This document shows positions 1-6,296 of a stretch of 8,493 bases of DNA, piece by piece. The notes beneath the pieces are model-generated. The model was not told the DNA's origin, searched no databases, and saw only the letters and a program-made list of their open reading frames with translations. The position numbers and the translations under genes are program-made. Position 1 is the stretch's first letter, and the number at the start of each line of letters is the position of its first letter. Source of the stretch: Actinoplanes rectilineatus (lineage in GTDB: Bacteria; Actinomycetota; Actinomycetes; Mycobacteriales; Micromonosporaceae); the NCBI RefSeq assembly GCF_000962825.1, contig NZ_JZKF01000158.1, forward strand, positions 1 through 8,493, written 5' to 3'.

Positions 1-96
1 AGGGCAGCCAGCTCGGCAGCGGGCAGGGCAGCCAGCTCGGCAGCGGGCAGGGCAGCCAGCTCGGCAGCGGGCAGGGCAGCCAGCTCGGCAGCGGGC
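1..96. repeat. 24-bp perfect tandem repeat, 4 copies
   Basis: Four identical 24-bp units (1-24, 25-48, 49-72, 73-96), each beginning agggcagccagctcgg, run from the window edge, so the array may continue upstream. The period is a multiple of three. One plus frame reads as the octapeptide GSQLGSGQ and stays open into the ORF at 159. The minus strand can read PAAELAAL. The DNA alone does not show whether either is translated, and perfect identity points to recent expansion. Confidence 0.95.
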
Positions 97-158
97 AGGC
101 AGTAGGGGCGACACCGGCCGGTGATCGTTCGGACGAGAGACGCCAACAGGAGGCGAAG

Positions 159-344
159 ATGGCGAAAGGTGAGCTGAGACCCCAGGTCGCCGTTCCCCCG
201 GCGACGCACGTGGAGCAGTCACGCCGCCTCGCCGTCTGTGTGTGCGGCAAGGGCATCGTGGGGAGCTGCTTCGGCTGGGTCCACATGCCGAACATGTGGA
301 TCGCCACCGACTCGTGCGGCGGTGCGAGGCCGCGAGCAGCATGA
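159..344 (+). CDS. small cysteine-containing protein of unknown function
   Basis: This is a 61-residue ORF that I do not recognise. The ATG is preceded by a perfect AGGAGG (148-153) with a 5-nt spacer, the best ribosome binding site in this part of the window. From about residue 9 to 55 nearly every codon ends in G or C, and the composition (Cys, Trp, Met, His, Ile) is not that of a random GC-rich shadow frame. Cysteines lie at residues 27, 29, 37 and 53 (a CVC pair, then SC and DSC), with His42 between them. They could bind a metal or form disulphides, but no known zinc-ribbon spacing is evident. I see no signal peptide or membrane helix. The frame is also open upstream through the 24-bp repeat, so a longer protein with a GSQLGSGQ-repeat N-terminus is possible, but the ribosome binding site favours the start given here. 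The stop lies just before the 361-627 repeat. Confidence 0.55.
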   Translation: MAKGELRPQVAVPPATHVEQSRRLAVCVCGKGIVGSCFGWVHMPNMWIATDSCGGARPRAA

Positions 345-360
345 GGTCGACAGGCGGGTG

Positions 361-627
361 CTGCTCCGTGAGGACAGTCTGCTCCGTGAGGAAAGGCTGC
401 TCCGTGCGGACAGTCGGGTCCTACCGGGTGGGGACAGACCGATGCTGCCCCGTGAGGACGGGACGGTTCTGCACCGTGGGGACAGCGGGGTCCTGCGGCG
501 TGGGGACAGACCGGTACTGCCGGCTCGGTGGCCTGCTCGCCCTGGCACACCGGTTGGGCCCCGCGAGGACGGGACGGATCTGCCTCGCGGGGACCGGCCG
601 GACCTACTCCGCAGGGATCCGGCGGAC
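361..627. repeat. degenerate 24-bp tandem repeat overlapping the ATPase 3' end
   Basis: Units begin ctgcNccgtgRggacag. They lie at 361 and 379 (18 bp each), 397, 421, 445, 469, 493, 517 (degraded), 556, 580 and 604. Between 517 and 556 the phase slips but stays a multiple of three. The last unit, 604-627, contains the final eight codons of the ATPase gene, including its stop. Read on the minus strand, the units encode an octapeptide of the form x-R-P-V-P-T-x-Q: VRRIPAE-stop, VRPVPARQ, IRPVLAGP, YRSVPTPQ, DPAVPTVQ, NRPVLTGQ, HRSVPTR-stop. In both stop-ending units the usual Q codon CAG is TAG. Confidence 0.85.
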
Positions 628-3600
628 ACCGTCGATCACCGGCGGGAGGTCGTCGTCGCGGAGGGCGGTGCAGGTGACCGCCCGGGAGACGGCCGCGTGC
701 AGTGCTTCACCGATCTCCGGACCGGAGGCCTCCAGCAGCTCGTCGGCGACATGCTCCAGGATCGCCGCCGGATAGGCCCAGCCGCGGGCGGTCGCCTCGC
801 TCAGGAACCGCAGCGCCCGGCCCGGGTCGTGCCGGAACAGCAGCACTGACAGGTCGGGAAGCAGGTCGTCCGGTATTTCCTGGCCCAGCGGCCGGTGCAG
901 GAACGGACCCCGCTCGGGATCGTCGAGCACCCGGTCGAGCAGCGGCCCCGGATCGCCGTAACCGGCGGCGGCCAGAATCAGCAGCGCTTCCACGTCCTCC
1001 GAGGCACGCCCGGAGCCGGAACCGCCGGAGTGGGGAGCGTCCGAGCCGGAGCCGCCCGAGTCGGGAGAGGCGGAGCCGGGACCGTCCGAGCCGGAGCTGG
1101 GACCGCCGGCGTTGGGAGAGCCGGAGCCGGAGCCGGTACCGCCGGCGACGGACAGGACCGCGGCGGCCAGCTCCGTGACCACCGGGCTGCCCGCGTTGGC
1201 CCGGACGATCTCGGCGTACGCCGGCAACCGCGCACCGTCGAGCTGCCCCACGCTGACCGGGACGCCCGGCCGGCCGGTCAGCGCGGCCCGGGTCGCGGAC
1301 GCGGTGACCCGGGCGTACAACCGGTACACCGGATCCGGCACGTCCAGCTCCGCGCCGCCGAGGACCTGCTCGTTGACCGACACCACCGCGGCGAGCACCG
1401 CCGCCAGGACCGGCTCCGGCAGAGCCCCGGCCGGGTCGCGGCGGACACTGTCGTGGATCTGGGCGGCGCTCGGGTCCGGGTCGCGGCCGGCGAGACGCTG
1501 CGAGGTGTACAGCGTCGACGAACCGGCCGCGAACGCCAGCTGGAAGACCATGCTCAGGGCCGGCAGGTCGGTGAGCATGGCCAGTCCCGGGTCCGCCTCG
1601 TACGGCAGCAGACTCACCGCCGCGTCGAACCGGGACCGGTAGTCGGGCCGCAGATAGGCCAGGAAGTCCCGGTCCGCCTCCGGTCCGGCGGACGCCCAGC
1701 GCTGACCGGGCATCCGGACGATCAGGTGCCGCAGCGACTGCCAGGCCCGCTGTTCGCCGTCCGGGTCGCGGGCCAGGATCGCGGCGGACACCAGGGCGGC
1801 CTGCGCGACGGCGGCCTCGCCCGCGTCGTCGATCAGGGCGGCGAGAGCGGCCGCGCGGGGCGGGTCGGTGCGGGACAGGCGGTCGGCGTACACCCGCAGG
1901 GTTCTGGCCAGGGAGTGCGGGGTGCCGATCGACGCCGGCCCGGGCGGCAGAGATTGCAGCAGGTGGGCCGGGTCGGTGTACAGGCGCCGGTGGATGCGCC
2001 GGCGCCACTGGTTCTCGATGTTGAACCGGTACTGCCAGTGCAGCATCGCCCCCAGCGAGGCGGCCTCCTCCCCGGGGTGGCCGTCGGCGGGCGCCCACGG
2101 CACCCCGACGTCCGGTTCGCGCAGCGGCGCCACCCACTCGGAGCGGGTCAGCAACCCGCCCAGCAGGGTGCGGGCCCGGTCGGTGCGGCCCGCGTCCAGA
2201 TGCCGGTGGGCGAGGCCGGCGAGGACCGTCGCCGGGTCGGTCAGGAACGGCGAGTGGTGGTCCTCCGGCGCGTGCAGGGCCAGTTCCTCGGCCCGGTCCG
2301 GGTCCCGGTCGAGCAGCAGGCGGGCCACGTCGGCGACGGCGCTGCCGCGCTGCATCACGGTGATGAGGTCCCGGGGTGGCGGTGCGGTGGCCAGTTCGGT
2401 GGCGAGCTGGTCGACGAGGCGGTGCCCGCCGTCCGGGTCGAGCGGGACGAGCGCCTCGGCGATCCGGATCCGTTCGGCCTGCGGCGGGTTCTCCATCAGG
2501 CGCAGGAACAGCAGCAGGCGGCCCTCGTCCGGGCGGCCCAGCGCGGCCAGTGCCCGGGCCCGGTGCTCCGGCACGGCGCGGACCGCGGCGAGCCGGTCCA
2601 GCAACGCCCGGGCCAGGGCGTCGTCGATGCCGGCCAGCGCGGCGGCGGCCGTCGCCAGGGCGACCTCGTTGGGGTGGTGGCGGCCGACCTCGAGCCGGTC
2701 CGCCTCGCGGCGCAGGGCGTCGCGGTGCCGGAGCGCACCGGCCGGGTCGAGCCGGGCCAGGCGGGCGAGTGCGGTCACCCGCTGCTCGCCGGGGAGCAGG
2801 TCGAGGCCGGACTCGGCGAGCAGCAGCAACGCGGACCGGCGCTGCGGATCGGCGGTCGTCTCCGCAGCGTCCAGGCAGGCCGCGGTACGCCCGGCGGCCA
2901 TCCGGGCGAACAGCACGGGGTCGCCGGCGGCCGCGTACACCGGATCGGGCGGCTGTGGCGCCCCGGCCTTCGCCCACAGGGCCAGGGCGCGGTCCAGGTC
3001 GTGCGGGGCGAGCAGCGCGGCGGCCTTGACGGCGGCGTCCCGGAACGTGTGTCCGGGCAGGTCCTTGAGTGTGGACGCCTGCGCGGCGGCCAGTTCGGCC
3101 AGTTCACGGCTTCGGCCGGCGGGTGCGTGCGTGGCGATCTCGGCCAGGGCGGCCGCCTGTTGCGCGGACGGCGGCAGCGCCCAGGCGTGTTCCAGAGCCT
3201 CGTCGACCCGGCCCAGCCGGGCGGCCAGGCCGAGTACCGGGGGGCCGAGACGGCCGCCGGCCCGGGACAGTTCGGCCCGGGTGACGCTCAGGAACAGCAC
3301 GTCGGGCAGGGCGGACAGGTCCGTGGCGCGGTCCAGCGACCGGGCCAGGGCCAGGTCGACGACCCGCACGAAGTAGCGGTCGTTCGCGAACCGGGCCCGG
3401 ACCGCCCGCCGTAGACCGGGCGAGACCAGGCCGGGCAGTTCGGTGTCGCGCCCGGCGGCGGACAGGTGGTCGGCGACGTGCACCAGCTCGTAGTCGCCGG
3501 CCGCGGTCCAGTCCACGTCGGCCAGGGTCGGCCGGCCGCCCCGGCAGGCCCGGACGATCTTCTCGTGCCACTCGTGCGGGTCGACCGACCAGTCCATGCG

Positions 3601-4965
3601 GGCGTCCGGTCCGGCCAGGAACTCGGCGATGGACGCGTGGTAGAAGGCGAACCGGTCACCGTGGGTGCGCAGCAGCCAGCCCATCCGGGACAGCACGGCG
3701 CCGACGACCCGCGGCACGGCGGGCAGCCCGGAGAGCCGGGCGATCTCGGCGGCGGACAGCGGCGCGCGGGCCACGGCGAGCATGCCGAGCACGGTACGGC
3801 CGACCGACTCGAACACCTCGGCGGTCCACACCCCGTCCAGCTCGACCCGGCCCAGACCGTCGACGTCGCGGCGGATGGTGTCCAGGAAGAAGGTGTACAG
3901 ACCCGGCAAACCGGGTGCGATGCCACGGAAGCGCAGAAGACCGGCCAGGAGTACCGGGTCCCGGTCGCGGGTGGAGACGTCCGTCAAGGCTTTGGCGTAC
4001 GCGGTGAGCACCTGAAAGTTGCCCGCGGCATGGTCGGCCGTCGCGTCCAGGAAATCAGTCCAGTCCTGACCGTCGGCGGCGACCGCCGTCCGCACCGCGG
4101 CGGTGTCGAGGGTGCTCCGGGCGTACCCCAGAAGATCCTCCCGAACCTGGCGGGAATCCGCGGGAATGACCACCTCGGTGAGCTCGTCGAGGGGACGCGG
4201 GGTGCCACGCTGGGCGGGAACCGGCGGCGTCCGGGCCGACCGCAACGCGGCCAGGTCGGTGACCGGGCGGGCGGCGAGCACCAGCCGCACGTTGGCGGGC
4301 AGCTCCGGACCGCGGATCAGCCAGTCGAGCAGCCCCGACCGCGGATCGCGGACCAGCTCGTCGACGGCGTCCAGCAGGATCACGATCCGGGCCTGCGGAT
4401 CACGCTCGGCCAGCAGCGCGGCCGGCGCGCCCAGCGCCAGTTCGGTGAGCACCCCGGCCTCGAGCAGCCGCGGCTCCACGTGCGCGCGGCTGATCGCGAT
4501 GCCGGTGACGTCACCGTCACCGCGTCGGATCTCCTGGTCGACGTGGTAGCTGGCGGTGCGGTGGAACGGCGAGGCGATCAGGTCGTCGATCCGGATGCCG
4601 GTCACCCGGGAACCCGCCCCGGCGGTCTTGACCCGCTGTTTGACGACCAGATCGAGGGGTTCCGCCTCGAACAGCTCCGGCCGGGACCGGGCCAGCTGAT
4701 GGCCGATCTCCAGCAGGAAACCGGTCAGGTCGGCGCCGACCAGGGCGGTCACGCTGTCCCGCCGGACGAAGTAGGGCAGCCAGTCCGGATGCCGCTGCGC
4801 GAGCCCGGCCAGCACGGTGGTCTTGCCGGCGCCGGGCTCGCCGGTCAGCAGCGTGAACCGGGACGCCACGACCGACTGCTCGATCGCGGCGGTCAGCCAG
4901 GGGCGCTCGACGTAGCCGGTTCCGGTGCGCTCGGCGACGAGATCGTGGAAACCTGTCGCGGGCAT
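604..4965 (-). CDS. NACHT/STAND-type P-loop ATPase with C-terminal helical repeats
   Basis: This 1453-residue protein is a predicted NTP-dependent signalling switch of the STAND class. Walker A is TGEPGAGKTT (41-50) and Walker B is RIVILLDAVDEL (193-204). The sensor-1 region is NVRLVLAARP (225-234), followed by a STAND-like AGNFQVLTAYAKAL segment (314-327). A winged-helix region spans about 385-450 and ends FYHASIAEFL. Residues 108-126 and 142-158 are two copies of a motif also found in the upstream gene. From about 480 to 1270 the protein is Ala/Leu-rich helical hairpins resembling TPR or HEAT repeats, probably the ligand-sensing part. Residues 1275-1319 are a Gly/Ser/Pro linker, then a last helical domain (1320-1453). 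Only about 25 residues precede the ATPase, so it carries no effector domain of its own. The ATG follows the upstream stop directly (TGAATG), which implies translational coupling. The ATPase fold is clear; the biological role (phage defence, programmed cell death or regulation) is inference. Confidence 0.93.
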   Translation of the reverse strand: MPATGFHDLVAERTGTGYVERPWLTAAIEQSVVASRFTLLTGEPGAGKTTVLAGLAQRHPDWLPYFVRRDSVTALVGADLTGFLLEIGHQLARSRPELFEAEPLDLVVKQRVKTAGAGSRVTGIRIDDLIASPFHRTASYHVDQEIRRGDGDVTGIAISRAHVEPRLLEAGVLTELALGAPAALLAERDPQARIVILLDAVDELVRDPRSGLLDWLIRGPELPANVRLVLAARPVTDLAALRSARTPPVPAQRGTPRPLDELTEVVIPADSRQVREDLLGYARSTLDTAAVRTAVAADGQDWTDFLDATADHAAGNFQVLTAYAKALTDVSTRDRDPVLLAGLLRFRGIAPGLPGLYTFFLDTIRRDVDGLGRVELDGVWTAEVFESVGRTVLGMLAVARAPLSAAEIARLSGLPAVPRVVGAVLSRMGWLLRTHGDRFAFYHASIAEFLAGPDARMDWSVDPHEWHEKIVRACRGGRPTLADVDWTAAGDYELVHVADHLSAAGRDTELPGLVSPGLRRAVRARFANDRYFVRVVDLALARSLDRATDLSALPDVLFLSVTRAELSRAGGRLGPPVLGLAARLGRVDEALEHAWALPPSAQQAAALAEIATHAPAGRSRELAELAAAQASTLKDLPGHTFRDAAVKAAALLAPHDLDRALALWAKAGAPQPPDPVYAAAGDPVLFARMAAGRTAACLDAAETTADPQRRSALLLLAESGLDLLPGEQRVTALARLARLDPAGALRHRDALRREADRLEVGRHHPNEVALATAAAALAGIDDALARALLDRLAAVRAVPEHRARALAALGRPDEGRLLLFLRLMENPPQAERIRIAEALVPLDPDGGHRLVDQLATELATAPPPRDLITVMQRGSAVADVARLLLDRDPDRAEELALHAPEDHHSPFLTDPATVLAGLAHRHLDAGRTDRARTLLGGLLTRSEWVAPLREPDVGVPWAPADGHPGEEAASLGAMLHWQYRFNIENQWRRRIHRRLYTDPAHLLQSLPPGPASIGTPHSLARTLRVYADRLSRTDPPRAAALAALIDDAGEAAVAQAALVSAAILARDPDGEQRAWQSLRHLIVRMPGQRWASAGPEADRDFLAYLRPDYRSRFDAAVSLLPYEADPGLAMLTDLPALSMVFQLAFAAGSSTLYTSQRLAGRDPDPSAAQIHDSVRRDPAGALPEPVLAAVLAAVVSVNEQVLGGAELDVPDPVYRLYARVTASATRAALTGRPGVPVSVGQLDGARLPAYAEIVRANAGSPVVTELAAAVLSVAGGTGSGSGSPNAGGPSSGSDGPGSASPDSGGSGSDAPHSGGSGSGRASEDVEALLILAAAGYGDPGPLLDRVLDDPERGPFLHRPLGQEIPDDLLPDLSVLLFRHDPGRALRFLSEATARGWAYPAAILEHVADELLEASGPEIGEALHAAVSRAVTCTALRDDDLPPVIDGVRRIPAE
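1009..1143 (-). repeat. Gly/Ser-rich low-complexity linker within the ATPase gene
   Basis: This encodes residues 1275-1319 of the ATPase, almost entirely Gly, Ser, Pro, Asp and Ala, with a repeated SGGSGSDAPH-like decapeptide. At DNA level it is an imperfect array of ggagcc and gtccgagccggagc words. It separates the long helical region from a 134-residue C-terminal helical domain. Replication slippage here could change linker length without breaking the frame. Confidence 0.85.
4492..4644 (-). other. two copies of a shared V-x-Q...G-I motif in the ATPase
   Basis: Copy A (residues 108-126) reads VKQRVKTAGAGSRVTGIRI. Copy B (142-158) reads VDQEIRRGDGDVTGIAI. Both follow V-x-Q-[RE]-[VI], a Gly/Asp turn, then V-T-G-I-x-I, which looks like two short beta strands and a turn. 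They sit between Walker A and Walker B, outside the core P-loop motifs. Their partner copies are in the adjacent membrane protein. Confidence 0.75.
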
Positions 4966-5310
4966 TCAGCGCTTCGTCTCGTCGACGCCGAGGATCTCGC
5001 CGCCGGCCGTCACGTTGTCGATCTCCTGGCGTACGGTGGCCCGCTTCCCCTGCCCGCCGGTGCGCCGCAGGCCGGTCACCGTGCCGGCCACCCGGCGGGC
5101 ACGCTGGTCGATCGTGTCCTCCTCGCTGGTGCCGCCGTCGTCCTCGGCACCGCCGGCCCGCCAGAACTCCAGGGCCACCCAGGCGATCACGGCCACGACC
5201 AGCGCCGCGACCACCGCCAGGGGCCAGCCGTCGGTGGCGATGTTGGTCAGCACCCCGACGACCACGCCGAGAAGGGCCGAGCCCGCCGCCGTCACCTGTG
5301 ACCGTTTCAT
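4966..5310 (-). CDS. two-helix membrane protein with cytoplasmic motif tail, putative effector partner of the ATPase
   Basis: This is a 114-residue protein from the ATG at 5310, preceded on the minus strand by GAGGGG (5321-5316) with a 5-nt spacer. A longer GTG start at 5337 adds nine residues but has no such site. Residues 6-25 (VTAAGSALLGVVVGVLTNIA) and about 29-50 form two transmembrane helices joined by a short TDG turn. Lys2, Arg3 and Arg51 predict that both ends are cytoplasmic. An acidic linker follows (EDDGGTSEED), then two copies of the motif also found in the ATPase: copy C IDQRARRVAGTVTGLRR (67-83) and copy D VRQEIDNVTAGGEILGVD (93-110). The stop abuts the ATPase start, so the two are almost certainly one operon with this gene first. 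I know no named family for it. A membrane anchor or pore-forming effector recruited through the tail is the most natural reading, but it is inferred from architecture only. Confidence 0.85.
   Translation of the reverse strand: MKRSQVTAAGSALLGVVVGVLTNIATDGWPLAVVAALVVAVIAWVALEFWRAGGAEDDGGTSEEDTIDQRARRVAGTVTGLRRTGGQGKRATVRQEIDNVTAGGEILGVDETKR
4981..5112 (-). other. two copies of the shared motif in the membrane-protein tail
   Basis: Copies C and D occupy almost the whole tail after the second membrane helix. Copy C has the same internal spacing as ATPase copy B: Q to G 7, G to V 2, V to G 2. Copy D has the same spacing as ATPase copy A: Q to G 8, G to V/I 3, V/I to G 2. See the first finding. 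Confidence 0.7.
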
Positions 5311-5456
5311 GTATACCCCTCGCGTTTCGCCGATCACCGGAATGCTACCGAGGACACGGGAGGGTGGTGGGACCGCCGACTGCCGGACAGCGTCCCGGGC
5401 CGGAACCTAGCGTGCGGGCTGTCCACAATCTCTCCTTCCCTCTCGTGGAGGCAGTC
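5311..5456. promoter_or_regulatory. divergent intergenic region with weak promoter-like sites
   Basis: This 146-bp region separates the ATPase operon (minus) from the VOC gene (plus) and must drive at least one of them. On plus, CGGACA (5384-5389), an 18-bp gap and TAGCGT (5408-5413) form a weak sigma-70-like pair 44 bp before the VOC start. On minus, TAGCAT (5347-5342) resembles a -10 element but lacks a good -35 partner. The only clear signals are the two ribosome binding sites. No strong operator palindrome is visible. Confidence 0.35.
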
Positions 5457-5864
5457 ATGGCGTCCCGGCTCAACCCGTACCTGTCGTTCGACGGCGACGC
5501 CCGCGCGGCGATGGAGTACTACCGCGAGGTGTTCGGCGGCGAACTCACCCTGAGCACGTTCGGCCAGTTCGGCTCGCCCGACCCGGCGATCGCCGACAAG
5601 GTGATGCACGCGCAGCTGACCACGCCGCAGGGGTACACGTTGATGGGGTCGGACACGCCGCCCGGGATGGCGTTCCACCCGGGGGACACCATCACGGTCA
5701 GCCTCAGCGGCGACGACGGGGACGAACTGCGGGGAGCGTGGGCGAAGCTGTCCGACGGCGGGACGGTGAAAGTGCCCCTGGAGAAGCAGATGTGGGGCGA
5801 CGAGTTCGGCCAGCTGGTCGACCGGTTCGGCGTGCCGTGGATGGTGAACGTCGTGCAGTCCTGA
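5457..5864 (+). CDS. VOC-superfamily PhnB-like (glyoxalase-fold) protein
   Basis: This is a 135-residue cytosolic protein, the usual length for single-domain PhnB-like members of the vicinal oxygen chelate superfamily. Family features are LNPYLSFDGDARAAMEYYREVF at the N-terminus (residues 5-26), a strand with His51 in VMHAQL, the GYTLMGSD strand (59-66), and the C-terminal WGDEFGQLVDRFGVPWMVN (113-131). The frame is open further upstream, but ATG 5457 is chosen because GGAGG (5447-5451) precedes it by 5 nt and the homology begins there. The substrate cannot be told from sequence; proteins of this group are often annotated as 3-demethylubiquinone methyltransferase-like without evidence for that activity. 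It is divergent from the ATPase operon, with no visible functional link. Confidence 0.92.
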   Translation: MASRLNPYLSFDGDARAAMEYYREVFGGELTLSTFGQFGSPDPAIADKVMHAQLTTPQGYTLMGSDTPPGMAFHPGDTITVSLSGDDGDELRGAWAKLSDGGTVKVPLEKQMWGDEFGQLVDRFGVPWMVNVVQS

Positions 5865-6191
5865 TCGCCGCTTCCCGGGCCCGGGTCTCACGGTCCTGCC
5901 GCGCCGACCGGACCTCCTCCTGTGGCCGGCGCTGTCCGTATATGACCGTGGTTCGGCCGGTATCGCGTACATGAGAATCGATTTTCACAGGCTTTTCCCA
6001 GTTAGAAAGCCGGTGGTGTCGAGCATCCGACAGCACCATTTCAGTAGGACGGATCACAGCGGGTGTGATTTGCGTTTCGCCAGTTCGGGAGGGGTTCGTC
6101 AGTGGGCGGTGATAGTCGGTGAATCGTACGAAAATGGCGATCTTGCGGAGGTGTCCGACTGTGGCGATCGACACGAATTCGATTACTCGGG

Positions 6192-6222
6192 GTGACACCG
6201 GGAACGAGGGAGTGCCTAGAAT
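6192..6222 (+). promoter_or_regulatory. candidate promoter of the YceI-family gene
   Basis: TAGAAT (6217-6222) is a good match to the actinobacterial -10 consensus. Upstream, GTGACA (6192-6197, 19-bp spacer) or TGACAC (6193-6198, 18-bp spacer) could serve as the -35. The -35 region lies in an odd palindrome, GGTG-A-CACC (6191-6199), a plausible operator core. A transcript would start near 6229, giving a leader of roughly 65-70 nt. Confidence 0.5.
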
Positions 6223-6234
6223 CGCGGCTTAACC

Positions 6235-6258
6235 AAGCGTGAAGCGTGTTACGCACGC
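6235..6258 (+). promoter_or_regulatory. direct and inverted repeat in the yceI-like leader
   Basis: AAGCGTG is directly repeated (6235-6241 and 6242-6248). The second copy's GCGTG (6244-6248) can pair with CACGC (6254-6258) across TTACG. It lies between the -10 candidate and the ribosome binding site, where a repressor site or a small leader hairpin would act. It is short enough to be chance. Confidence 0.3.
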
Positions 6259-6296
6259 CGTCCTGATGAACACGCAACGTCACCGTAGGGGGATAC

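Larger units (their letters stand above)
5865..6296. other. AT-richer intergenic region between the VOC and yceI-like genes
   Basis: This 432-bp stretch has no supported gene. It begins with a perfect 12-bp palindrome, CCCGGGCCCGGG (5874-5885), without a T-run. From about 5935 to 6190 the base composition is clearly more AT-rich than the rest of the window (for example gagaatcgattttcacag and cacgaattcgattactcgg). The ORF visible at 5971-6195 has random third positions and no ribosome binding site. The 3' part holds the promoter-like sites listed separately. A small RNA or foreign DNA cannot be excluded. Confidence 0.6.

Noticed and set aside
361..627. CRISPR-like array
   Set aside because: Units are contiguous with no spacers and are degenerate; no cas genes are present. 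The same applies to the arrays at 1-96, 6970-7041 and 8366-8493.
219..849. Overlapping ORFs at 219-629 (minus), 238-849 (plus) and 242-775 (plus)
   Set aside because: They read through the degenerate 24-bp array and the ATPase 3' end; composition is repeat-driven, and starts lack ribosome binding sites.
707..3414. Long frames on both strands overlapping the ATPase gene (for example plus 895-3414 and minus 707-2977)
   Set aside because: They are Arg/Pro/Gly-rich shadows of the GC-rich ATPase frame, with no domains, and the overlapping 1453-residue frame has clear Walker and winged-helix motifs.
3466..5301. Plus-strand 611-residue open frame opposite the ATPase and membrane-protein genes
   Set aside because: Composition is Gly/Gln/Val/Arg-rich with no motif and no ribosome binding site; it is the antisense of two well-supported genes.
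5874..5885. Rho-independent terminator after the VOC gene
   Set aside because: CCCGGGCCCGGG is a palindrome with no loop and no T-run, so it does not meet terminator criteria.
5971..6195. Plus-strand 74-residue ORF in the AT-richer intergenic region
   Set aside because: Third codon positions are random, there is no ribosome binding site, and no recognisable sequence features.
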